A DNA stretch of 6,469 nt from CAZNRY01 sp964575675 (GTDB taxonomy: Bacteria; Eisenbacteria; RBG-16-71-46; CAIMUX01; VGJL01). Positions 1-5,243 of this stretch are shown here, one piece after another (within the stretch, counting starts at the first letter, position 1; each line of letters opens with the position of its first letter). A program made the translations under genes and the position numbers. The notes beneath the pieces were generated by a model that was given only the letters and a program-made list of their open reading frames with translations, was not told where the DNA came from and made no database searches. The stretch covers positions 1 through 6,469 of the forward strand of contig CAZNRY010000196.1 of NCBI GenBank assembly GCA_964575675.1, written 5' to 3'.

Positions 1-455
1 GTGACGGCGGTGAGGTGGAGGCGGTGGACTTCCCCTATTTCGGCGGGCGGGCGATCTACGCGCCGCAGAACGTGGATCGGCTCAATCGGGCCTTCAACGA
101 GGAGATCGCCGCCGCCGTCGACGAGGGGTTTTCCAAGCAGGAGGTGGACGACGCAAAGTCCGGATGGATTCAGCGCCAGACCGTCTCGCGCTCGACGGAC
201 CAGGAACTCGTCCGAAGCCTTGCCCTGCGCGAGTACCAGGGGCGCACGCTCGCATGGGACGCGAATCTCGAGAGTCATGTGTCAGCCTTGACGCCCGAGC
301 AGATCAATGCCGCGATGAGGAAGTACATCGACCCGGCCAAGATCAACACGGTCGAGGCGGGCGACTTCGCCAACGCAGGGAAGCCGGATGCAGCCCCCGG
401 AAAGAGCGGCGCCGGCCCCGGATCGGGCGATCCGCCTGCTCGGCGGCCGGACTGA
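1..455 (+). CDS. M16 (insulinase-like) peptidase family protein, C-terminal fragment
   Basis: The open frame is already running at the window edge (first full codon at base 3) and ends with TGA at 453-455, so only the last ~150 residues are present. They resemble the C-terminal end of the second M16 domain. A G-rich turn is followed by a conserved 'FNEEIAAAVDEGFSKQEVDDAKSG'-type helix region, a QELVRSLALREYQGRTLAWD segment, and the family-typical ending LTPEQINAAMRKYIDPAKINTVEAGDFA. The zinc-binding HxxEH motif belongs to the N-terminal half and cannot be seen, so peptidase activity cannot be judged; M16 proteins often occur as active and inactive pairs. The last ~27 residues are a Pro/Gly/Ala-rich tail of low complexity. 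M16 proteins of this type are usually periplasmic, but the signal-peptide region lies outside the window. The gene converges on the minus-strand response-regulator gene, 117 bp away. Confidence 0.85.
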   Translation, partial: DGGEVEAVDFPYFGGRAIYAPQNVDRLNRAFNEEIAAAVDEGFSKQEVDDAKSGWIQRQTVSRSTDQELVRSLALREYQGRTLAWDANLESHVSALTPEQINAAMRKYIDPAKINTVEAGDFANAGKPDAAPGKSGAGPGSGDPPARRPD

Positions 456-497
456 CGCGCGCGCTCGAGTTCGACGCCCGCACCCAAGGAAAGCGAA

Positions 498-551
498 AGC
501 CTCCCGTGCGATCGATGCTCCGCGTCAGGGGCATCGGGTCGCGGGGAGGCT
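498..551 (-). terminator. Long stem-loop terminator between convergent genes
   Basis: The outer arms AGCCTCCC (498-505) and GGGAGGCT (544-551) are perfect complements. Inside them, GCGA (508-511) pairs with TCGC (539-542). CGATGCTCC (513-521) pairs with GGGGCATCG (528-536) with one G-T wobble, leaving a 6-base loop. This gives about 21 base pairs with two small bulges. On the minus strand the stem is followed by TTCGCTTTCCTT, a broken T-rich tract, 22 bases past the stop codon of the REC gene. On the plus strand no T-rich tract follows. It therefore most likely ends the minus-strand response-regulator operon, and may also block read-through from the peptidase gene. Confidence 0.7.
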
Positions 552-572
552 CTCGTATGAATACAGGCTCCG

Positions 573-971
573 CTAGAATCCCACGGCCTTCTTCAACTCC
601 TGCCGATCGAGGAGCTCGCGCATCTTCTCCAGGAGCTTCCGCGGACTGAATGGCTTCGTGATGTAGTCGTCCGCCCCGGCGCCGAGACCCGCCTCGCGAT
701 CGATGGGGCGTCCCTTGGCCGAGAGGAGGATCACGGGCAGCGAGCGGAACTGCTCGTCCTGCCGCAGCCGTCTGCAGACCTCGTAGCCGTCGAGCTTGGG
801 CATCATGATGTCCAGAACGACCAGATCGGGGCGTTCCTGCTCGATGATCCGGAGGGCTTCCTCTCCGTCCGAGGCGGTGAGAACCGAGTAGCCCTCCATC
901 GTCAGGCTGAACTCGAGAATGTGGACGATGTAGATCTCATCGTCGACTACCAGGATGCGCTTGCGGTCCAC
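573..971 (-). CDS. Single-domain response regulator (REC only)
   Basis: A 132-residue CheY-like receiver domain with no output domain. Numbered from the GTG start at 971, the acidic pair is D10-D11 (in RILVVDDE), the phospho-acceptor is D54 (VVLDIMMP), the switch Ser is S84 (ILLSAKG) and the conserved Lys is K106 (YITKPFS). All phosphorylation residues are therefore present. The frame is open further upstream to an ATG at 1010, but that would overlap the preceding gene. GTG at 971 has GGGGAGG five bases ahead and leaves a 17 bp gap, so I prefer it. It is the second gene of a two-gene minus-strand operon behind a REC-GGDEF protein. It probably acts as a phosphate-receiving adaptor in a phosphorelay or binds a protein partner; no cognate kinase lies in the window, so the signal is unknown. 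The C-terminal tail RQELKKAVGF is too short for a DNA-binding domain. Confidence 0.93.
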   Translation of the reverse strand: MDRKRILVVDDEIYIVHILEFSLTMEGYSVLTASDGEEALRIIEQERPDLVVLDIMMPKLDGYEVCRRLRQDEQFRSLPVILLSAKGRPIDREAGLGAGADDYITKPFSPRKLLEKMRELLDRQELKKAVGF

Positions 972-976
972 CTTGT

Positions 977-983
977 CCTCCCC
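977..983 (-). promoter_or_regulatory. Ribosome binding site deciding the REC gene start
   Basis: Read on the minus strand, GGGGAGG is followed by five bases and then GTG at 971. This favours the GTG start over the in-frame ATG at 1010, which would lie inside the upstream gene. The site sits in the 17 bp gap, immediately after the GGDEF gene stop at 989-991, which fits translational coupling of the two genes. Confidence 0.7.
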
Positions 984-988
984 GGGTC

Positions 989-1921
989 TCAGTCGCCCCG
1001 CCGATCCCAACAGATCTGACTGCCGGGTTTCGATTTCCCGAGACGCTTCAGCTCAGCGGCAATGTCAGAGAGTTGACCGACGTGCGTGATCGTCCTGCCA
1101 ATGCTTGTCACGCCGGCAATCGTGATCGACATGAGGGGTGTCTTCACCTTCACGTTCTGCCGATTCGTGACCTCGACGTATCCGCGGTTGCGGTCTTCCT
1201 CCTTATACAGTTCTGGCATCACCTTGTCGAAGCGGCGGATGACCTCATCGGCGATCGCCCGGGCGTGCTCAGGGGTCGAGAAGACGACGAAGTCGTCCCC
1301 GCCTACGTGCCCCACGAAATCGGCGCTGCCCCCGATGTACCCGACGGCGCCCAGGATGATCATCGAGGTCTTCTTGATCGCGGTGTCCCCATCCTGATAG
1401 CTGTAATAGTCGTTGAACGCCTTGAAGTTATCGACGTCGAGATAGAGGAAGGCGAAATGATCGCCCGACTGGATCCGCCTCGTCGCCTCCGCCTCGATCG
1501 CCACGTTCCCAGGAAGGCCCGTCAAGGGGTTCGCCTCGCGCTGAAGCCGGCTGAATCGGAGGATGTTCCGCATCCGGATCAGGAGCTCGTCAAGCGAGTA
1601 GGGCTTCGTCATGTAGTCGTTCGCGCCGACGTCGAGACCGGCGACCTTGTCCCGGAGCTCGCCGAGCGCGGTCAGCATGATCACCGGAATCTGACTCGTG
1701 AGGAAGTTCGCCTTGAGTTGCCGGCAGACTTCGGAACCGTCCATGCGGGGCATCATGACGTCGAGGAGAACCAGATCGGGAGGGCTCTGCCTCACACTCT
1801 CCAGCCCCGCGAGCCCGTCCTCGGCCGTCGCGACCTTGTAGCCGGCGCCCTCGAGTTGCATCTGGAGGATCTTGCGAAGCGAGGCCTCGTCTTCGACTAC
1901 CAGGATCGTCTCGTTGTTCAT
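989..1921 (-). CDS. REC-GGDEF response regulator with degenerate GGDDF active site
   Basis: About 310 residues, PleD/WspR-like in layout. An N-terminal receiver (residues ~4-122) has phospho-acceptor D54 (LLDVMMP), T84 (MLTALG) and K106 (YMTKPYS). A short linker leads to a GGDEF domain starting at NPLTGLPGN (~131-139). The first metal-binding Asp is D162 in LYLDVDNFKAFND. The signature reads GGDDF (207-211) instead of GG(D/E)EF. The RxxD product-inhibition site is absent (GSAD in its place), and the Arg usually two residues before the motif is His. The domain ends with a typical K..PGSQICWDRR. If active, it would make cyclic di-GMP from two GTP in the cytoplasm when its receiver is phosphorylated; with these changes, activity is uncertain and GTP sensing is an alternative. 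Two in-frame ATGs occur, at 1927 and 1921; GGAG (1930-1933) lies 2 and 8 bases ahead, so 1921 is preferred. Confidence 0.92.
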   Translation of the reverse strand: MNNETILVVEDEASLRKILQMQLEGAGYKVATAEDGLAGLESVRQSPPDLVLLDVMMPRMDGSEVCRQLKANFLTSQIPVIMLTALGELRDKVAGLDVGANDYMTKPYSLDELLIRMRNILRFSRLQREANPLTGLPGNVAIEAEATRRIQSGDHFAFLYLDVDNFKAFNDYYSYQDGDTAIKKTSMIILGAVGYIGGSADFVGHVGGDDFVVFSTPEHARAIADEVIRRFDKVMPELYKEEDRNRGYVEVTNRQNVKVKTPLMSITIAGVTSIGRTITHVGQLSDIAAELKRLGKSKPGSQICWDRRGD

Positions 1922-1987
1922 GTGCATTGCTCCGTTGATTCAGCATTGGCCTCACGCCATGTAGGGCGTATCGGCAGCCTCAAAGGA

Positions 1988-2051
1988 CTGCGTTAGAAAG
2001 CAGGCTGTTCTCCGCGCGATTTCTTCTGCGCCCAGCTTTGTAATAACGCAG
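1988..2051. repeat. Imperfect long inverted repeat (stem ~16 bp)
   Basis: The outer 8-base arms CTGCGTTA (1988-1995) and TAACGCAG (2044-2051) are perfect complements. Continuing inward, AAAGC (1997-2001) pairs with GCTTT (2035-2039) and GGC (2003-2005) with GCC (2030-2032), separated by small bulges. The rest is a loop of about 24 bases. CAGCCT (1975-1980) can instead pair with AGGCTG (2002-2007), giving a mutually exclusive fold. No T-tract follows on either strand, so it does not look like a simple terminator. Confidence 0.5.
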
Positions 2052-2294
2052 GCGGTTCTCGCTCACCCGCTACCCTGCAATGAGCGTGCCAATCTGGGTG
2101 GATTGGTCCGTCCCTGCGGACAGCGAGAAGGACCGCTGATTTAGCGGCTTGACGAACGACGACCCACAGGGGCGTTGCGATACGCCGGTTGCGAACTGCG
2201 TTCATCGGGCGGTACGCGTCGCGGATTGCACGGTCCAACGGGGGTGATCGCCGACGGCAGCCTTCAGATCGCAGCTTGCCCGTTCAGCGGCGCG

Positions 2295-2312
2295 CTGGGG
2301 GTTTCTCCCCGG
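2295..2312 (-). terminator. Weak hairpin just past tsaD, possible terminator
   Basis: CTGGGGG (2295-2301) pairs with TCCCCGG (2306-2312) around a TTTC loop, with two G-T pairs, 5 bases beyond the tsaD stop codon on the minus strand. An overlapping hairpin CAGCG/CGCTG lies at 2285-2297. No T-tract follows, so termination here would be weak or Rho-dependent. Confidence 0.25.
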
Positions 2313-2317
2313 ACGGA

Positions 2318-3349
2318 CTATCGTTCGGCAAAAGCGGGAAAGTCGTCGAGGTTGGAGAGCGCGGAGAGCGCCATGCCGTCGTCTTCACCCGCTTCGAGTC
2401 GCGCCAGTCCGGCCAGGCCGATCATGACCGCATTGTCCGCGCACAGGTTTGGGGACGGATAGGCCGCTTCGATCCCGAGCCTCCGGCCGAGGGCGTCAGT
2501 CCGTCGGCGGAGGTAGCTGTTGCAGGCAACCCCGCCGCTGAGAAGGATCCTGCGCGCCCCTGTTTGCCTGAGCCCCTCTTCGATCTTGGCCGCCAGCACA
2601 TCGACGAGAGCCGCCTGAAAGCTGGCGCAGACATCGGCGACGAAAGCCTCCCTCTCCTCCCCACCGGCTCGCTCGACGTTCCGCTCCAGAAAAAGCTTCA
2701 CCGCCGTCTTCAACCCGCTGAAGGAGAGATCGAGGTTCCCCCGATCGACGTCGAGATAGGCCCGGGGGAAGGAGAATGCCTCGCCGTTACCCAGGGCGGC
2801 CAACCGATCGACGATCGGTCCGCCCGGAAATCCCAAGCCCAGGAGTTTCGCGACTTTGTCGAATGCTTCTCCCGCCGCGTCGTCCCGGGTCGCGCCCAAG
2901 AGCCGGTAGCGCCCCCATCCCTCAACATGAAGAAGTTCGGTGTGCCCCCCGGAGGCGACCAGCGCGACGAAGGGAGGCTCCCAATCGCGTTCCGCTCGGA
3001 TCGCGTGAAGGTGTCCCTCGATGTGGTTGACTCCAACCACTGGAATCCCCCGGGCCAAGGCTATTCCCTTTGCGAGTCCGAGCCCGACGAGCAGGCAGCC
3101 GATCAGGCCGGGGCCTTGGGTAACCGCGATCCCGCGAATGTGTTCGAGATCGATCCCCGCTTGTTCCAGCGCGATCCGGATCGCGGCCGGTCCCAGCCGG
3201 AGATGTTCCCGGGATGCCAACTCCGGAACGACCCCCTCGTACTCACCGTGCACAAGTTGGCTCGAGACGACGTTTGAGAGCAGGCGGCCATCCCTGGAGA
3301 GAACCGCGGCGCACGTATCGTCGCACGACGTTTCGATGGCGAGGTACAT
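2318..3349 (-). CDS. tsaD: tRNA N6-adenosine threonylcarbamoyltransferase TsaD
   Basis: TsaD transfers the threonylcarbamoyl group from threonylcarbamoyl-AMP to A37 of ANN-decoding tRNAs, working with TsaB and TsaE in the cytoplasm (established for the family). The 343 residues match the usual bacterial length and show the family's ASKHA-fold signatures. These are AIETSCDDT at the N-terminus, the metal-binding pair H109/H113 in NHIEGHLHA, SGGHTEL (133-139), GEAFDKVAKLLGLGFPGGP (160-178), SFSGLKTAV (209-217), SGGVACNSYLR (271-281) and CADNAVMI with metal ligand D305. No key residue is missing. The start at 3349 is fixed by the conserved MYLAIETS opening, although no strong ribosome binding site precedes it (only GGGCGGGA, about 10 bases ahead). 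tsaB and tsaE are not next to it. It follows the DUF302 gene on the same strand after 82 bp and may share its promoter. Confidence 0.98.
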   Translation of the reverse strand: MYLAIETSCDDTCAAVLSRDGRLLSNVVSSQLVHGEYEGVVPELASREHLRLGPAAIRIALEQAGIDLEHIRGIAVTQGPGLIGCLLVGLGLAKGIALARGIPVVGVNHIEGHLHAIRAERDWEPPFVALVASGGHTELLHVEGWGRYRLLGATRDDAAGEAFDKVAKLLGLGFPGGPIVDRLAALGNGEAFSFPRAYLDVDRGNLDLSFSGLKTAVKLFLERNVERAGGEEREAFVADVCASFQAALVDVLAAKIEEGLRQTGARRILLSGGVACNSYLRRRTDALGRRLGIEAAYPSPNLCADNAVMIGLAGLARLEAGEDDGMALSALSNLDDFPAFAER

Positions 3350-3431
3350 GCCCGATCAGTCCCGCCCGGTCCGGGGCCGAGGATTTCCGGGAATGAGCCT
3401 CCGGAGCCCAGGAATCGCTCCCCCGCCCACG

Positions 3432-3836
3432 TCAGGCCGCCGTCGCGTCGAGGACCCGGATCAGTTTCGAGCGCACCTCGGCCGCCACGCCGGCCAGGTC
3501 GGCATGACCGACCTTGCCCATCTGCACCTCGGGGTTGATCGCGGCCACGACCGATGTCCCGGGGTCCCTTTCGTAGACGATCACGTTGCAGGGAAGGAGC
3601 AGGCCGATCTCGGTCTCGGCGCTCAGGGCTCGGTGGGCCAGCGGAGGGTTGCACGCTCCGAGGATCACGTACTTGCGGAAGTCGACGTCGAGCTTCTGCC
3701 GCATCGTGGCCTGGACGTCGATCTCGGTCAGCACGCCAAAACCTTCGTTCTTCAAGGCCGCTATCGCGCGCTCTCGGGCGGCCTCGAAGGGGGCCGCCAC
3801 GTCCACCGAAAGGCCGTATTTGCTGGTGCGAATCAT
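3432..3836 (-). CDS. DUF302 domain protein
   Basis: A 134-residue protein made almost entirely of one DUF302 domain; the biochemical role of this family is not firmly established. Recognisable signatures are YGLSVDVAAPFEAA near the start, EGFGVLTEIDVQATMRQKL (31-49), GACNPPLAHRAL (60-71) and GLLLPCNVIVYE (78-89). Conserved polar residues include C62, H68 and C83, and it ends with an AEVRSKLIRVL helix. No signal peptide or membrane segment is seen, so it is probably cytoplasmic. The frame is open upstream to 4010 with another ATG at 3890. The ATG at 3836 is preferred because GGAAGGA lies 4 bases ahead, it matches the usual family start, and the best promoter candidate would place the transcript start only about 9 bases before 3890. 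It is the first gene ahead of tsaD on this strand and is divergent from the alanine-dehydrogenase-like gene. Confidence 0.88.
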   Translation of the reverse strand: MIRTSKYGLSVDVAAPFEAARERAIAALKNEGFGVLTEIDVQATMRQKLDVDFRKYVILGACNPPLAHRALSAETEIGLLLPCNVIVYERDPGTSVVAAINPEVQMGKVGHADLAGVAAEVRSKLIRVLDATAA

Positions 3837-3840
3837 CTCA

Positions 3841-3847
3841 TCCTTCC
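3841..3847 (-). promoter_or_regulatory. Ribosome binding site deciding the DUF302 start
   Basis: Read on the minus strand, GGAAGGA is followed by TGAG and then the ATG at 3836. The competing upstream ATG at 3890 has AGAGAGG only three bases ahead. Confidence 0.55.
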
Positions 3848-3905
3848 CGGGGGTCAGAAACCGGAGCGCCCCCGCGGCGGCCCGATTCATAGTCCTCTCT
3901 TGTTC

Positions 3906-3914
3906 AAGATAGCA
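3906..3914 (-). promoter_or_regulatory. Candidate extended -10 promoter for DUF302-tsaD
   Basis: On the minus strand, TGCTATCTT reads as an extended -10 element (TGn followed by TATCTT, 4 of 6 to TATAAT). The hexamer at the expected -35 distance is ATCGCC, a poor match. Transcription would start near 3899, leaving a leader of about 60 bases to the ATG at 3836. The support is sequence resemblance only. Confidence 0.35.
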
Positions 3915-4010
3915 GACGGACGGGCCGGGGCGATGGGATCTCCTCCCGCCCGCAACTCGCGGTCCGTCAACGCGCCCCGCGGTGGTCTGGATTCGTCGTT
4001 TTCGTGACAC

Positions 4011-4040
4011 TTGGACCGCGGCGCGTCGATCTCTTATACT
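4011..4040 (+). promoter_or_regulatory. Sigma-70-type promoter for the ald-like/CoA-transferase operon
   Basis: The -10 element TATACT (4035-4040) matches TATAAT at 5 of 6 positions. TTGGAC (4011-4016), 18 bases upstream, keeps the TTG of the -35 box. Transcription would start near 4047, giving a leader of about 56 bases. The ribosome binding site AAGGAGG (4089-4095) lies 7 bases before the ATG at 4103, a near-perfect match to the anti-Shine-Dalgarno sequence. I see no clear operator in the leader. Confidence 0.6.
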
Positions 4041-4102
4041 GGCATCTACTGAGCACTTGAGGATCCATCGGGTCGGGTCGTTGAAGGGAAGGAGGATCGG
4101 GC

Positions 4103-5239
4103 ATGGACTTCGGAGTCCCGCTCGAAAAGCACCGAACCGAACACCGCGTCGGGATCACCCCTCGCGGCGTTCGCATCTTGGTCGACCAAGGTCACCGGGT
4201 TTTCGTGGAATCAGGGGCGGGCGAGGCCAGTCGCTACCCCGATCCGGCGTTCCGCGATGCCGGAGCGGAGATCGTCTTCCGGCGCGAGGAGGTCTACAAG
4301 CGCGGGGAGGTCGTCGTGGGCGTGAGCGTCCCGACGAGAGAAGAGATTTCCCTCGCGAACGAGGGACAGGTCATGATGGCCTTCTGGCATCTCGCGGTCG
4401 CGCCCAAGGCGCTGGTGGCCGAGATGAATACGAGACGGCTGACCGCCATCGGTTACGAGATCATCGAGAATGACAAGAACCGGCATCCGGTCTTGAACGC
4501 GATGAGCGAGATCGCCGGCCAGATGGCTGTCCACACCGGGGCGCACCTCCTTCAGCGCGAGAGCGGAGGCCGCGGGATTCTCCTCGGAGGCTGCCCGGGC
4601 ATTCCGCCCGCAACCGTCCTGATTCTTGGAGCCGGAACTGCCGGCCGCGCCGCAGCCGAGACGGCGATCGGGAGCGGAGCGCACGTGATCGTCCTCGACA
4701 TGGACGTCGAGAAGCTGCGCCTGCTCACGACCGAGTACGGTGGGAGAATCGTGACCGCCACCGCCGATCGGGACAACATCGCCCGCTTCGTGGCGATCGC
4801 CGACGTCGTCATCGGAGCGGTCCTCGTTCAGGCCGGCGGCCATGCCCCCTACCTGATCACGAAGGACATGGTTGCGACGATGAGGGCGGGCTCCGTCATA
4901 CTCGATCTCTCGATCGACCAGGGCGGCATCGTCGAGACGAGCCGGCCGACGACGATCGATGATCCGACCTTCGTCTTCGCCGACGTCGTCCATTACTGCG
5001 TTCCGAACATGACGGCCGACATACCGCGCACTTCGAGCAATGCTCTGACCCTGGCCCACATCGGCTATCTCGAGCAGATCGCCCGGGACGGCTTGGACGC
5101 CGCCCTTCGGAATGCGCCCGCGCTGGCGCGCGGGACCTACATGTACAAGGGAACCGTCACGAAAGAGTTGATCGCATCGCTTTTCGGCCTGGAATACAGG
5201 CCGATCGAATCGCTGCTGGGTGGGGAGGGGAGGTTCTAG
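4103..5239 (+). CDS. Alanine dehydrogenase/PNT family oxidoreductase, substrate-site variant
   Basis: A 378-residue protein of the alanine dehydrogenase / transhydrogenase-alpha family, which in classical members interconverts L-alanine and pyruvate with NAD(H). The N-terminal domain opens GVPLEKHRTEHRVGITPRGV. The Rossmann region has VLILGAGTAGRAA (GxGxxG at 176-181), with acidic D199 ending the second strand (VIVLDMD), which favours NAD over NADP. Later come LDLSIDQGG (D272) and NMTADIPRTSSNALT, where classical Ald has NMPGAVPRTST. Compared from memory with M. tuberculosis Ald, the first ~96 residues align without gaps. R15 and H96 are kept, but the substrate-binding Lys75 of the KVKEP motif is Ser (VGVSVP). 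The VPGAKAPKL loop is also changed, to VQAGGHAPYL with one extra residue. A different substrate or altered chemistry is therefore likely, and I give no gene symbol. Start chosen at the ATG behind AAGGAGG. The stop lies 4 bp before the CoA-transferase start. Confidence 0.88.
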   Translation: MDFGVPLEKHRTEHRVGITPRGVRILVDQGHRVFVESGAGEASRYPDPAFRDAGAEIVFRREEVYKRGEVVVGVSVPTREEISLANEGQVMMAFWHLAVAPKALVAEMNTRRLTAIGYEIIENDKNRHPVLNAMSEIAGQMAVHTGAHLLQRESGGRGILLGGCPGIPPATVLILGAGTAGRAAAETAIGSGAHVIVLDMDVEKLRLLTTEYGGRIVTATADRDNIARFVAIADVVIGAVLVQAGGHAPYLITKDMVATMRAGSVILDLSIDQGGIVETSRPTTIDDPTFVFADVVHYCVPNMTADIPRTSSNALTLAHIGYLEQIARDGLDAALRNAPALARGTYMYKGTVTKELIASLFGLEYRPIESLLGGEGRF

Positions 5240-5243
5240 GAAG

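Larger units (their letters stand above)
1922..2317. other. Gene-free intergenic stretch rich in inverted repeats
   Basis: This ~395 bp stretch between tsaD and the REC-GGDEF gene holds no convincing gene. It contains consecutive short inverted repeats. ACGCC/GGCGT lies at 1954-1969 and CTGCGTTA/TAACGCAG at 1988-1995 and 2044-2051, with AAAGC/GCTTT nested at 1997-2001 and 2035-2039. CGCTCA/TGAGCG follows at 2060-2086, CCAATC/GATTGG at 2089-2106 and GTCC/GGAC at 2110-2121. CCGCT/AGCGG is at 2133-2147, GGCGT/ACGCC at 2171-2186 and GAAC/GTTC at 2193-2203. Both flanking genes are on the minus strand, so it may be the 5' leader of the REC-GGDEF operon, an independent small RNA, or a dispersed intergenic repeat. 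I found no convincing -35/-10 pair for the downstream operon here. Some such hairpins are expected by chance in GC-rich DNA. Confidence 0.45.

Noticed and set aside
1073..1996. Plus-strand open frame of 307 residues opposite the REC-GGDEF gene
   Set aside because: The minus strand carries intact receiver and GGDEF motifs; the opposite product is a compositional shadow.
1988..2051. Resemblance of CTGCGTTAG and TAACGCAG to integron attC ends
   Set aside because: An attC site needs the AAC-containing end before the GTT-containing end within one hairpin. Here the order is reversed, and neither arm fits the RYYYAAC/GTTRRRY consensus. No integrase or cassette array is present.
1993..2238. A possible 81-residue minus-strand gene in the structured gap
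   Set aside because: It would start at TTG with no ribosome binding site. Its third-codon-position GC is clearly lower than that of the neighbours by eye, and it has no motif I recognise. It overlaps the dense inverted repeats, so the open frame is probably incidental or part of a repeat.
2189..3277. Long plus-strand open frame of 362 residues opposite tsaD
   Set aside because: It is antisense to tsaD, whose conserved motifs are complete; the plus-strand product shows no recognisable domain.
3837..4010. N-terminal extension of the DUF302 protein up to 4010
   Set aside because: The extra 58 residues are Arg/Gly-rich with no domain, run through the candidate promoter, and lack the well-spaced ribosome binding site seen before 3836.
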